From assembly GCF_000284375.1 (NCBI RefSeq), contig NC_017249.1:6054001-6118000 (forward strand): 64,000 nt of DNA, in the 5' to 3' direction. Every line of letters begins with the position of its first letter. Positions within the stretch are counted from its first letter, which is position 1. This document shows positions 1 through 8,744 of the stretch, in pieces. The notes beneath the pieces are model-generated. The model saw nothing but the letters and a program-made list of their open reading frames with translations. It searched no databases and had not been told where the DNA came from. This stretch comes from Bradyrhizobium japonicum USDA 6 (GTDB lineage Bacteria > Pseudomonadota > Alphaproteobacteria > Rhizobiales > Xanthobacteraceae). A program made the translations under genes and the position numbers.

Positions 1-39
1 CACGACGCAGGCTGCCAGGACTAAAAACCAAACGCCCAT
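1..39 (-). CDS. 5' end of a probable lipoprotein gene, cut by the window edge
   Basis: Only 13 codons are inside the window. They read MGVWFLVLAACVV, a short hydrophobic start ending in a lipobox-like L-A-A-C, so the product is probably a lipoprotein whose Cys-11 would be acylated. A GGGGGA Shine-Dalgarno-like run lies just upstream of the ATG, which supports a real start. The rest runs off the left edge, so no function can be given. A chance short frame cannot be excluded. Confidence 0.35.
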   Translation of the reverse strand, partial: MGVWFLVLAACVV

Positions 40-146
40 AAGTCCCCCGACTCACACAAGCGCGTCAGGATTAGCCCTGCGATTTGGCATTGAAACGCCT
101 GTTGGCGGTTTTCCCCAAGCCAGGCGCAATCCATGGGCTCGTTGCG

Positions 147-1013
147 TTAGTCCAATACCTCTACCGTCGCGGAGCGGCCGGCGACGAGCGACATGGTGTC
201 GGGGACATTGTCCAGCGCGATGCGCACGGGGACGCGCTGGGCGAGCCGCACCCAGCTGAAGGTCGGGTTGACATTGGCAAGCAGGTTCGCACCCTCGGCG
301 CGGTCGCGGTCCTCGATGCCGGCGGCGATGCTCTCGACATGGCCCGACAGCGTGACCGTCTCGCCCATCAGGCGGACCCGCACCTTGTCGCCGGTGCGGA
401 TGCGCGCGAGCTTTGTCTCTTCGAAATAGCCCTCCACATGCAACGTGTCGGTGTCGACCAGCGCCATCACGCCCTTGCCGGCCGTGACGTAGGCGCCGGG
501 ACGCAGATCCATGTTGGTGATGACACCGTTCACGGAGGCGTGGACCTCGCTGCGATCGAGGTTGAGCTGGGCGACCGCGCGGTCGGCGACGGCCTGATCG
601 AACGCCGCCTTGGCCTGGAGCTGGGTGGCCAACACCTGCTCCTGCTTCTGCTGCGATACCGCGTCGGTCGTCAGCGCGCTGTAGCGCTTCAAATCGGAAT
701 TGGCCTGGTCGAGCGTGGCCTGATGACCCGCCACCGATGCATCGGCTTGCCGCAAGGCCAGCGCGAAACGTTCGCGATCAATCCGGAACAGCACATCGTC
801 GCGATGGACTTTCTGGTTGTCCTTGACCAGCACCTCCGTGACGAATCCGGAGACGTCGGGCGCGACCTGCACCACATCGGCGCGGACGCGGCCGTCGCGG
901 GTCCAGGGCTGCTCCATGTAATAGACCCAAAGCTCACGGCCGACCGCGAGCGCGGCGACGACGGCGAGAACGGTCAGCGCGAGGCGGCCCAACCAGGCGA
1001 AATTCCCCTTCAT
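147..1013 (-). CDS. HlyD-family periplasmic adaptor (membrane fusion) protein, AaeA/EmrA-like
   Basis: This 288-residue protein is the periplasmic adaptor of an efflux system, linking an inner-membrane pump to the outer membrane. One N-terminal membrane anchor (about residues 8-28) is followed by a split lipoyl domain (APDVSGFVTE at 51-60; the returning half contains DLRPGAYVTAGKG), a helical hairpin rich in Q, A and K, and a beta-barrel domain. The short length and single hairpin match the AaeA/EmrA/YibH type. Start chosen at the ATG giving MKGNFAWLGR; a longer frame exists but lies inside the DUF1656 gene. It overlaps that gene by 4 bases and is the last gene of the marR-FUSC-DUF1656-hlyD operon. 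The substrate is unknown; AaeAB relatives export aromatic acids. Confidence 0.9.
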   Translation of the reverse strand: MKGNFAWLGRLALTVLAVVAALAVGRELWVYYMEQPWTRDGRVRADVVQVAPDVSGFVTEVLVKDNQKVHRDDVLFRIDRERFALALRQADASVAGHQATLDQANSDLKRYSALTTDAVSQQKQEQVLATQLQAKAAFDQAVADRAVAQLNLDRSEVHASVNGVITNMDLRPGAYVTAGKGVMALVDTDTLHVEGYFEETKLARIRTGDKVRVRLMGETVTLSGHVESIAAGIEDRDRAEGANLLANVNPTFSWVRLAQRVPVRIALDNVPDTMSLVAGRSATVEVLD

Positions 1014-1216
1014 GGCAAAAACTCCGAGAGATAGACGACGCCGCCGAGAAGACAGACGAAAATCGCGAAATCGAACAGCGCACGGTGCCAGACCAGCCGG
1101 TAGAGGTCGAAGCGCTGCATCAGCCGGCGCAGCACCGCGCTCAGCGCATAAGCGACGATGATCCACAGCAGCAGCGCCGGCACCAGCACGCCATAGATGT
1201 CGATCACGTATCTCAT
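1010..1216 (-). CDS. DUF1656 small membrane protein, AaeX-like
   Basis: A 68-residue hydrophobic protein with two predicted membrane segments (about 5-27 and 46-65), starting MRYVIDIYGV. DUF1656 proteins are almost always encoded between a FUSC pump and an HlyD adaptor, as here, with 4-base overlaps on both sides. The exact role in the pump is unknown; a small accessory subunit is the usual assumption. The context makes the call secure although the protein is short. Confidence 0.85.
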   Translation of the reverse strand: MRYVIDIYGVLVPALLLWIIVAYALSAVLRRLMQRFDLYRLVWHRALFDFAIFVCLLGGVVYLSEFLP

Positions 1217-3264
1217 GCGGCAACACTCTCGCCTGTACGCGGCCGGTAGGCCGGTGCGTCCGGGAACAGGCCGCGGCGGATGCCGACGAGGCCGATCAGA
1301 GCGTCTTCGCGCGCGCTGTCATTCGAATCCGTCACCGCCTTGGCCAGCGCCCGATCGACGCTGGTCAACAGCTCGCTCGGCATTCCTCCACCGGCATGGC
1401 TGCGGCAAGCGATGGCGAGCTGATCAAGCATGTCGTCGATGACGGCAATGGTGGTTGCCGCAAGCCCATAGCGGGCGCGGCGCAGGTCGATGATATTGAT
1501 CCCGATTCGAAGCTGCACGAGGCTGTCGGCATCGCGGCGATCGCTTTCGGAGAGGAAGGCGATCCGCTGCACCAGAAGGCCAAGACGGTGCAGCATGAGG
1601 CCGGCAAACTCTGCCCGATCATGCTTGCCACGGCGCTCGGCAGCGACCGCGAGCGTCTTCCAGCTCGACAGCACCAGGCGATGGGTGACCCACTCTGCGC
1701 CCACGCCGCGCGCGATCCGCGTCACGAGCTCGGCGATGACGACGCCGACGAAGAAGGCGACCGCCGAATTGGCATAGGATGCGAAGTCCGCGCTGTAGGT
1801 CGATTGCAGCGCCAACAGCGTTGCGGTGTTGGCCGCGAGCGCCATGCCTGTTCCCGCCGTTGCCGGCCGTCCGATCAGCAAGCCGTAGAGCAGAAAGGTC
1901 GGCGCCAGCGCGACGATCAGAACCTCGATATGAGAGATCGCCGGCACCAGCGCGAACAGATAGATCGCGACGACAACGATGGCGACCAGCGACCACAGGC
2001 CGAAACTGCGGATGAAACGTGCGGGCTCGTCCTGCGCGGCAAAGAAAGAGCACGCGACCGCCGCCATCATCGGCGCCGAGGCGCCGTCGGGCCAGCCGGT
2101 CCCGATCCAGAACACGCAGCAGATCAGGATGGCGGTGGCCGCGCCGACCGCCGACCACAAGGCAAGGCCGCGGTCGCGATGGCGTACCGGCGCGGCGCCG
2201 GCCTCGGAACGGAAGGCCAGATCGAGCGTCGAAACATTGCGGCTCTCGGCGATGGCCTCGCTGAGCACGCGGCAGTCGCGCGAGAGGTCGACAAGCTCGC
2301 GCAGCCGCAACAGCAGGCTCGTGGTGATGATCCGCTCCCATGAGGCGCTGTCATCGAGCACCGCCTGTCGCTCTGCAATCATGGCGCGGATCAGCGCGGC
2401 CGGTTGCCGCGCGCCGACGTCGCTCGCAATCCATTGCGCAAGAGCCTCCAGCAGCCGCTTCAGCTCGGGCTGCCGGCGCAACGCCTCCTCCCCCAGCGCT
2501 GCCAGCCGATCCTCCAGCGAGGCGATCACCGGCAACAGCATCAGCATGCGCAGCCGGATCTCGCCGAGGCCGATCACCGCATTGCGATCAGCCAGCCGGT
2601 CATACGCAAGATGGGTGGAAAGCGTGTCGATCTCGACGATGTCGGTCGCAAGCTTGAGTCGCCTGCCACGGCGCGTTTCACTCGTTCCCTGACGAAGCAG
2701 CACCGCCTGGCTCAGGCGCTTCGCATCCGACAGCCAGGCATCGACGCGATTGGCAACGGCCGGCGCGACGCTGCGAGGAAAGACGATGGTGGAGACGAGG
2801 CTCGCGCAGATGATGCCGAGGGAAATCTCCTCCACACGCGCAACGGCGGTATCGAAGATGGCACCGGGCTCGGAGACCGAGGGAAACCCGATCAACGCGA
2901 CCGTGTATCCAGCCAGCATGAAGACGTAACTGCGCGGCGTGCCATCCAGCAGCGACAGATAGAGGCAGAGCCCGACCCAGAGCGCGATCGCGAGGCAAAG
3001 CAATTCCGGCGCATCGATCAGGTTCGGCACTAGCGCCACCGTCATGGTGGCGCCGACCAGCGTGCCCATGACGCGGAAGAACGCTTTTGAGCTGGTCGCG
3101 CCCGCCAGCGGCTGCGAGGTGATGTAGACCGTCGCCATCGCCCAATAAGGCCGCGGCAGGTCCATGGCGAATGCGATGACGAGCGCCAGCATCGACGCGG
3201 CAAACGTCTTCAACGCAAAAATGACGTCCGCGTGGCGGACCAGGAACGGCTCGTCTGCGCGCAT
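1213..3264 (-). CDS. FUSC-family inner-membrane efflux protein, AaeB-like
   Basis: A 683-residue protein with two membrane blocks, one near residues 15-165 and the other near 365-515, separated by a cytoplasmic helical region and followed by a C-terminal cytoplasmic domain. This duplicated architecture is that of the FUSC/aromatic-acid exporter family (AaeB, p-hydroxybenzoate efflux). The N-terminal stretch with YWAMATVYITSQP is typical. It lies 1 base downstream of marR and overlaps the DUF1656 gene by 4 bases, so the four genes form one transcript with MarR control. Substrates cannot be read from sequence; toxic aromatic acids or hydrophobic compounds are likely. Confidence 0.9.
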   Translation of the reverse strand: MRADEPFLVRHADVIFALKTFAASMLALVIAFAMDLPRPYWAMATVYITSQPLAGATSSKAFFRVMGTLVGATMTVALVPNLIDAPELLCLAIALWVGLCLYLSLLDGTPRSYVFMLAGYTVALIGFPSVSEPGAIFDTAVARVEEISLGIICASLVSTIVFPRSVAPAVANRVDAWLSDAKRLSQAVLLRQGTSETRRGRRLKLATDIVEIDTLSTHLAYDRLADRNAVIGLGEIRLRMLMLLPVIASLEDRLAALGEEALRRQPELKRLLEALAQWIASDVGARQPAALIRAMIAERQAVLDDSASWERIITTSLLLRLRELVDLSRDCRVLSEAIAESRNVSTLDLAFRSEAGAAPVRHRDRGLALWSAVGAATAILICCVFWIGTGWPDGASAPMMAAVACSFFAAQDEPARFIRSFGLWSLVAIVVVAIYLFALVPAISHIEVLIVALAPTFLLYGLLIGRPATAGTGMALAANTATLLALQSTYSADFASYANSAVAFFVGVVIAELVTRIARGVGAEWVTHRLVLSSWKTLAVAAERRGKHDRAEFAGLMLHRLGLLVQRIAFLSESDRRDADSLVQLRIGINIIDLRRARYGLAATTIAVIDDMLDQLAIACRSHAGGGMPSELLTSVDRALAKAVTDSNDSAREDALIGLVGIRRGLFPDAPAYRPRTGESVAA

Positions 3265-3265
3265 G

Positions 3266-3739
3266 CTATTTCGTCTCTGGACCGGTCTTGGTGTCCTGCA
3301 GGCGACTGGCCCGCTGCTCGATGCGCTGAAGAGTTTCGAAGGTTATCGCAAGTTCCTCGGGTCGGATATCCTTGAGCAGGCTCGCCCGCACCCGGCGAAG
3401 CACCCGGTTGGTCTCTTCGACCTTGACCTCGCCCGCTTTGGTCAGATGTAGCGTTTTGGCACGGCGGTCGCTCGGATCCTCGCGACGTTCAACCAGCCCC
3501 TCGGCCTCGAGCAGATCGATCAACCGGACCAACGACGGCCCCTCGATGCCGAGCTCGTCGGCGAGCACGCCCTGGCGCACGTTCTCGCCCTGACGCGACA
3601 GCACCAGCAGCGGAATCGCGGTCGCATAGGACAGGCCGTGATCGGACAGCGCCTGATCCGACTCGCGGCGCCAAATGCGGGCCAGTCGCGCGATGAGACG
3701 GCCAATCTCGCCGTGAATATGAGCCTGCGAGGGAGCCAT
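3266..3739 (-). CDS. MarR-family transcriptional regulator of the efflux operon
   Basis: A 157-residue winged-helix regulator. Its central region has the helix-turn-helix GVLADELGIEGPSLVRLIDL followed by the wing EREDPSDRRAKTLHLT-like segment (here RREDPSDRRAKTLHLT), the most conserved part of MarR proteins. It is the first gene of the leftward efflux operon and divergent from an MFS exporter, the usual layout of an autoregulated repressor that responds to a phenolic or drug ligand. The 90-base divergent intergenic region is AT-rich and contains AACTAT twice, 14 bases apart (3759-3764 and 3773-3778 region), a possible but weak operator. The ligand is unknown. Confidence 0.9.
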   Translation of the reverse strand: MAPSQAHIHGEIGRLIARLARIWRRESDQALSDHGLSYATAIPLLVLSRQGENVRQGVLADELGIEGPSLVRLIDLLEAEGLVERREDPSDRRAKTLHLTKAGEVKVEETNRVLRRVRASLLKDIRPEELAITFETLQRIEQRASRLQDTKTGPETK

Positions 3740-3831
3740 GCAAATTAGATAGGACGCGAACTATTAGCCTGCAACTATATAATCCGGCGTATCGCAATCG
3801 ATCACGCAAATGCGAACGAGGACAGCGCTGG

Positions 3832-5088
3832 ATGGGACCGGGTTCCGCGACCGAGGCAAGGGAGACGATGGCGGGCGAGAGCACGCTGACGCTGGTCCCG
3901 ACCTTCGTGGTCGTCGCTGTGGACGCCACGGGCATGGGAATCATCCTGCCGTTGCTGCCGTTCTACTCGCAGCGGCTCGGTGCAACGCCGTTCCTGCTCG
4001 GCGCGCTGATCTCGGCCTATGCCGTCTGTCAGCTCGTTGCCGGCCCTGTGGTCGGCATGCTCTCGGATCGGTTCGGACGGCGGAAGGTTCTGGTCGTCAG
4101 CCAGATCGGAACTTTCATCGGCTTCATCCTGCTCGCATTGGCGGGCAACCTGACGCTGGTGTTCCTGGCACGCATCATCGACGGCCTGACCTCAGGCAAC
4201 ATCTCGGTCGCTCACGCCTATGCTGCCGAGCACAGCGCGCCGGCAACACGCAAGCAGGCACTCGGCATGACCAGTGGCGCGATCGGGACCGGGCTGCTGC
4301 TCGGCCCTGCTCTGTCGAGCTTCCTCGTGCATTACGGCCAGACTGCGCCGGTGTGGGCCGCGGCCGCCCTCTCGCTGATCAGCATCGTTGCGACGATCGC
4401 CCTGCTCCCGCCTGATCACCCGGCGTCCGAGCCGCTCTACCAGCATCGCGTACCCGAGCCGACATTGCCCCGCAGCCTGCTCGGCATGCGCTACGCCTGG
4501 CGGCTGCTCGGCCTGCTCATCGTGTTCTTCTTCGTCAACTCGATGTTCCTGTCGCAGATCGGCCTGTTCCTGTCGGCGCGGTTCTCCTGGGACGGACATC
4601 CCTTCGGCGCGCGCGAGCTCGGCTGGATGTTCGCCTATGCCGGCTTCATCAACATGGTGGTTCAGGGTCTTTTGATCAGCCGCGCGAACCTGGTCGCCTC
4701 CGACCGGGTCATCGTGATGGCGGCGTTCGCCTGCATGGGCCTTGGATTCGCAGGGCTTGGATTTGAAGGGCTTGGATTTGCAGGATCGGCGGCCGGCAAC
4801 GGCATCGGCCTGCTCGCGGTCGAGCTGACGCTGATCATCGTCGGCACCATGTTCGCCCGCAGCACGCTCACGGCGGAGTTGTCGCGGTCGACCGCGATCA
4901 ACCGCCAGGGCATGATCATGGGCCTCAACCAGTCCCTGATGTCGGGCGCGAATATCAGCGCACCGCTCCTGAGCGGCGCGCTGATCGGTCATCGACTGTT
5001 CGCGACCTGGGCGCTCGCCATGGCCGCGATCGCGGTGATCGGCGCGGCGCTGGCGGGCCAGCTCCTCGACACGCCGCGGGCGCGCTAG
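3832..5088 (+). CDS. MFS transporter, drug:H+ antiporter type
   Basis: A 418-residue, 12-TM major facilitator protein. The loop 2-3 signature reads DRFGRRKVLV, and LLGPALSSFL in TM5 fits motif C of drug antiporters; overall it resembles the TetA-like DHA1 branch. Two starts are possible: 3832, with a GAGGA about 10 bases upstream, and the ATG at 3868, which has AAGGGAG only 3 bases upstream; the later one places the first TM at the usual distance. It is divergent from the MarR-controlled efflux operon, which suggests co-regulation. An unusual 15-bp triplication codes for G-L-G-F-A/E repeats in one of the later membrane segments. Confidence 0.88.
   Translation: MGPGSATEARETMAGESTLTLVPTFVVVAVDATGMGIILPLLPFYSQRLGATPFLLGALISAYAVCQLVAGPVVGMLSDRFGRRKVLVVSQIGTFIGFILLALAGNLTLVFLARIIDGLTSGNISVAHAYAAEHSAPATRKQALGMTSGAIGTGLLLGPALSSFLVHYGQTAPVWAAAALSLISIVATIALLPPDHPASEPLYQHRVPEPTLPRSLLGMRYAWRLLGLLIVFFFVNSMFLSQIGLFLSARFSWDGHPFGARELGWMFAYAGFINMVVQGLLISRANLVASDRVIVMAAFACMGLGFAGLGFEGLGFAGSAAGNGIGLLAVELTLIIVGTMFARSTLTAELSRSTAINRQGMIMGLNQSLMSGANISAPLLSGALIGHRLFATWALAMAAIAVIGAALAGQLLDTPRAR
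4738..4782 (+). repeat. Three in-frame 15-bp tandem repeats inside the MFS gene
   Basis: Three consecutive 15-base units, GGCCTTGGATTCGCA, GGGCTTGGATTTGAA and GGGCTTGGATTTGCA, encode GLGFA-GLGFE-GLGFA. They keep the reading frame and lie in a predicted membrane segment, adding about 10 residues if the ancestral gene had one unit. This looks like recent replication slippage. A Glu in the middle of a membrane helix is unusual. Confidence 0.85.
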
Positions 5089-5098
5089 CGGCCTCGCC

Positions 5099-6007
5099 TC
5101 AGTTCACCACGTAGACGTCGGGATCGAAGCTCGAGCTCGGCTTCTTGAAGGCGTTGCGCAGGGCGGCCGACATCGGGACATTGTAGTTGAGGCCGTTCGG
5201 CGGGGTCGGCGATTCCAGCCAGCGCTTGTAGAGCACCTCGATCTCCGGGCTCGCGTAGAGCTCGGCGGTCGCGCGATCGGCGAGCGCCTTGAACGGCGCA
5301 TCCTCCCGCCGCAGCATGATCCCGAAGGGCTCGGCCTTCGAGAACGTCTCTTCGCTGATCATGAACAGCGCCGGCTCCTTCGAGCGCGCAATCGCGACCG
5401 CAAGCTGGACGTCGTCGAGCGCGTAAGCCTGAGCGCGGTCGGTTTCCAGCAGCAGGAACGCTTCGGCTTGATCCACGGCCGGCATTATTCTGATGCCGAG
5501 ATTTCGCTCGGTGTTGACCTTGGCAAGCTGATTCAGATTGACCGAGCCTGCCACCGCCGTGACGGCCTTGCCCTTGAGATCGTCGATCGTGTTGATCTTC
5601 GCGGCTTTCTTGGCCGCAAACCGGGTTGCGCTGAGGAAATGCGTATTGGTGAAGGCGACCTGCTTCTGGCGGTCGGCGTTGTTTGTTGTCGCCGAGCAGT
5701 GCAGATCGAGGGTGCCGTTGACCATCAGCGGAATCCGGTTCGACGACGTCACGGCGAGCGTGTCGACGGCGATGTCGGGCATGCCGAGCTGCTTCTTCAC
5801 GGCATCCACGATCTTGAGGCAGATATCCATCGCAAAGCCGATCGGCTTCTGGTTGCCGTCGAGATAGCTGAAGGGGACCGAGGCCTCCTGATAGCCCAGC
5901 GTGATCTTCTTGGTCTCCTTGACCTTCTGGAGCGTGCCCGACAGGTCCTCGGCTGAAGCTGCGCCCGCAAGACATGTGACGGCCAGGATAATTGTGGGAA
6001 GACGCAT
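5099..6007 (-). CDS. Amino-acid-type ABC transporter substrate-binding protein (family 3)
   Basis: A 302-residue periplasmic binding protein. A signal peptide (MRLPTIILAV...GAASA) ends near residue 18; the mature part follows the GltI/AatJ pattern, with TKKITLGYQEASVPFSYLD near the start and IDDLKGKAVTAVAGS in the second lobe, pointing to glutamate, aspartate or a related dicarboxylic amino acid. The start at 6007 is preceded by AGGAG at good spacing; an in-frame ATG further upstream would add a non-signal extension. No permease or ATPase gene adjoins it, so it is an orphan receptor. It converges with the MFS gene (10 bases apart). Confidence 0.88.
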   Translation of the reverse strand: MRLPTIILAVTCLAGAASAEDLSGTLQKVKETKKITLGYQEASVPFSYLDGNQKPIGFAMDICLKIVDAVKKQLGMPDIAVDTLAVTSSNRIPLMVNGTLDLHCSATTNNADRQKQVAFTNTHFLSATRFAAKKAAKINTIDDLKGKAVTAVAGSVNLNQLAKVNTERNLGIRIMPAVDQAEAFLLLETDRAQAYALDDVQLAVAIARSKEPALFMISEETFSKAEPFGIMLRREDAPFKALADRATAELYASPEIEVLYKRWLESPTPPNGLNYNVPMSAALRNAFKKPSSSFDPDVYVVN

Positions 6008-6347
6008 CGCAGGGCTCCTAAAGGGGGTCATGGGCTGCGCCGCGGCGCAACTCCGGGGTTCATAGCCCACAGCCCGAATGATCGCCAGACGAGGTTCCGT
6101 CTATCAGCTATTGCGGTTTTGTATGTACCACAGCGGGAGAAAATACCGTGCGGCGCCGTCAGGGTTGAGCGCGCTACGTGCAGGCGTCTCTGGTCTGACA
6201 ACCAGTCAGCACAAGTTTTCAGAGTTGGCGCGCAATACCTTGCCTCTCGCGAGGCCGCCTCCGGTGCGATTTGATCCCGCATCGATTGCCGTGCGCTGCC
6301 TCGCCAAAAAGGACCGGTTGCCGTCAGCGCGGCCGGGACAACAAGGG
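6008..6347. other. Intergenic region between divergent transport genes
   Basis: About 340 bases separate the leftward binding-protein gene from the rightward liv operon. It should hold both promoters. I see no clear inverted repeat or strong promoter consensus. An open frame continues upstream through this region in the livG frame, but its residues do not look like part of an ABC ATPase. Confidence 0.5.
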
Positions 6348-7154
6348 ATGGACGGCCGGGTGGCAAGTTCCGGGGAAACGCGTCGCGGCGCGAGCGAGGT
6401 GCTGCGGGTCGAAGGGCTGACCGTGCAGTATGGCGCGCTCGTCGCCCTGCGCGACGTAAGCTGGTCAGTCCATAACGACGAGATCCTCGGCATCATCGGC
6501 CCCAACGGCGCGGGAAAAAGCAGCTGCTTCGCCGCCGTCACGAATGCCGTCACCCATCGCGGCCGCACATTCCTCGACAAGGCCGACGTCTCGGCGCTCC
6601 GGACGTTCGACCTCGCCGGCCGCGGCCTGCGCCGCACCTTTCAACAGAACTCGTTCTTCGGCGAGCTGACCGTCCTGCAGAACGCGGTCTCGGCCATCTT
6701 CCGCGATTTCTCGACCGATCTCGCCACATCCCTGTTCGCGCCCTGGCGCGAGGCCACGACGCGCCGCGCAGCCGAACTTGCGGCCGCACAACTGCTCGAC
6801 TTCTTCGGCATCGCCCGGCAGTACCACGACCAGCTTCCCGGGGACATTCCCTACGGCGTGCAGCGCCTGCTCTCGGTCGCACTCGCCTATGGCAACGGCG
6901 CAAAGGTGCTCCTGCTCGATGAACCCGCGGCCGGCCTCAGCGGCGGCGACATGAAGAAGCTCGCCGACGTCCTGATTGGCCTGCGCAAGCGTAACCTCGC
7001 CCTCGTCGTCATCGAGCACCACATGGACCTCATCATGTCGATTGCCGATCGCATCGTCATGATCGACCAGGGTGCGATGCTGGCGACGGGAACGCCTGTT
7101 GACATCCAGCGCGATCCCCGCGTGCGCGAAGCCTATCTGGGACGCGACGAATGA
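6348..7154 (+). CDS. Branched-chain-type ABC transporter ATP-binding protein (LivG-like)
   Basis: This 268-residue ATPase energises a HAAT-family importer. Walker A is GPNGAGKSS (about residues 51-59), the Walker B region reads LLLDEPAAGL, and the H-loop is VVIEHHMDLIM. The family signature is degenerate (PYGVQRLLSVAL rather than LSGGQ-like), as is common in LivG proteins. The start is uncertain: the ATG at 6348 gives a family-length protein, but AAGGG lies too close to it for a good ribosome site, and a longer open frame extends to 6078. It overlaps livF by 4 bases. Confidence 0.85.
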   Translation: MDGRVASSGETRRGASEVLRVEGLTVQYGALVALRDVSWSVHNDEILGIIGPNGAGKSSCFAAVTNAVTHRGRTFLDKADVSALRTFDLAGRGLRRTFQQNSFFGELTVLQNAVSAIFRDFSTDLATSLFAPWREATTRRAAELAAAQLLDFFGIARQYHDQLPGDIPYGVQRLLSVALAYGNGAKVLLLDEPAAGLSGGDMKKLADVLIGLRKRNLALVVIEHHMDLIMSIADRIVMIDQGAMLATGTPVDIQRDPRVREAYLGRDE

Positions 7155-7894
7155 GCGGCGTACTCCAGAGCGACGGTCTCTCGGTCCGCTACGCAGGCAA
7201 TGTCGCGGTGTCAGACGTCAATATCGCCGTGCCCGCGGGGCGAATGGTCGGCCTCGTCGGCGCCAACGGCGCCGGCAAGACCACGCTGGTCAATGCGCTC
7301 GCCGGCTGGTCCCGTGGCCGCGCCGTGGTCACCGGCAGCGTCCAGCTCGAAGGACGCAGTATCGAGAAACTCGCCGCGCACGAGCGGGTGGCGCGCGGCC
7401 TTACGCTGGTGCCGGAAGGCAAGAACATCTTTGCGGAGCTGACCGTCGACGAGAACCTGGCACTGGTGCGGCCGCCTGCGGACACGACCGGCCGGCATCT
7501 CTTCACCATCCCCGAGGTTTTCGAGTTCTTCCCGCGCCTCGCCGAGCGGCGCTCGCACAAGGGCGCAGCGCTCTCCGGCGGCGAGCGGCAGATGCTCGCG
7601 GTCGGGCGCGCCTTGCTCGCCGGCCCGCGCGTGCTGATGCTGGACGAGCCTTCCGCGGGCCTCGCGCCCCGGCTGATCACGGACCTGCTCTCCCGCATCC
7701 GCCTGCTGGTCGATCGCGGCCTGCCGGTGCTGCTGGTCGAGCAGAACGTCAAGGCGGCGCTGAAGGTGGTCGACCACCTCTACCTGCTCGAACGCGGCAA
7801 GATCGTCGGCGAGGGTCCTGCCGACGTCATGGCCGCGGACCATCGCATCATCGAGGCCTATCTCGGCACCATCGCCGATGGAACGCCGGCATGA
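7151..7894 (+). CDS. Branched-chain-type ABC transporter ATP-binding protein (LivF-like)
   Basis: A 247-residue ATPase, partner of the preceding LivG. Walker A is GANGAGKTT, the signature LSGGERQMLAVGRALL and Walker B VLMLDEPSAGLAP, with the typical LivF H-loop LLVEQNVKAAL. It begins in a 4-base overlap with livG and overlaps the start of livH by 4 bases, so the genes are translationally coupled. The substrate class (amino acid, amide, urea or aromatic acid) cannot be decided from the ATPase. Confidence 0.92.
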   Translation: MSGVLQSDGLSVRYAGNVAVSDVNIAVPAGRMVGLVGANGAGKTTLVNALAGWSRGRAVVTGSVQLEGRSIEKLAAHERVARGLTLVPEGKNIFAELTVDENLALVRPPADTTGRHLFTIPEVFEFFPRLAERRSHKGAALSGGERQMLAVGRALLAGPRVLMLDEPSAGLAPRLITDLLSRIRLLVDRGLPVLLVEQNVKAALKVVDHLYLLERGKIVGEGPADVMAADHRIIEAYLGTIADGTPA

Positions 7895-8744
7895 ATATCG
7901 CGCAGCAGATCATCAACGGCATCGTGCTTGGCTCCGGTTATGCCTGCATCGCGCTGGGCTGGACCATTTTGCTCGGCGTCGCACGACTGGTGAATTTCGC
8001 CCATGGCCAGCTCTACATGCTCGGCGCCTTCGTCACCTGGTACGCCATCACCAAACTTGGCCTGCCCTACCCGCTCGCCATTCTGGCGGCGATCATCGTG
8101 CTCGGCGTCATCGGCCTCCTGATGCAGAGCGCGATGATGCGTCTGGTCATGACGCAGAACCTCACCAGCCTGATGATCGTGACGCTCGGCCTCGGCTACG
8201 TCCTGCAGGGCGGCAGTGCGCTGATCTTCGGCGGCAATCCGCAGACGCTGCCCGGAACATTGGCGCGCGCCAAGATCGACATCGGTCCGCTCTGGTTCAC
8301 CTGGCAGGACGTGCTGGTGCTGGTCGTCACCCTTCTTCTTTATGGCGCAATCTGGCTGTTCACCCAGCGAACCCGCTTCGGCTCGGTCATCCGCGCCGTC
8401 GCCGAGGACCCGAAGCTCGCAGAGCTGTTCGGGATCAACGCAAAGTTCGTCTATCTCGGCGTCTTCGTGTTCGAATGCTCCGCGGTCGCGCTGGGGCGGC
8501 GCTGGTGGGGCCCCGCTCGCCGATCCTGACCAGCATGGGTTTCAACGAGGTCATCATGACCTTTGTCGTGGTCGTGCTCGGCGGCATCGGCTCGATCGGC
8601 GGCGCGCTCGCAGCCGGGCTCGGGCTCGGCCTGTTCACCGCGTTCTTCGGCGCGTTCGTCGCGCCGGCCTATACGACGGCAGCGGCCTTTGCGCTGTTGC
8701 TGGCGCTGCTCGTGATCCGTCCCGCGGGGCTTGCAACCAAATGA
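7891..8744 (+). pseudogene. LivH-type permease gene interrupted by a 1-base frameshift
   Basis: The first part (7891 to about 8490) reads as a normal LivH permease starting MNIAQQIINGIVLGSGYACIALGW, with the family motif RLVNFAHGQLYMLGAF. At 8491-8500 (CTGGGGCGGC) the frame breaks and the reading stops at 8529 after GRRWWGPARRS. The expected continuation, ALVGPRSPILTSMGFNEVI through VIRPAGLATK, is intact in another frame and ends exactly at 8744, overlapping livM by 4 bases. One missing base near the GGGG run restores a 284-residue protein of normal length. It may be a sequencing error, because the rest of the operon looks functional, or a recent inactivating mutation. Confidence 0.85.

Noticed and set aside
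105..116. Terminator-like AAACGCC-TGTT-GGCGGTTTT near the left edge
   Set aside because: The stem has a bulge and the orientation relative to the leftward hlyD gene is unclear; support is too weak for a feature.
4738..4782. Possible CRISPR-like or minisatellite array
   Set aside because: The repeats are directly tandem with no spacers and are in frame in a protein gene; no cas genes are present.
4192..4992. A 266-codon leftward frame inside the MFS gene
   Set aside because: Low-complexity antisense of a well-supported membrane protein gene; no domain or ribosome site.
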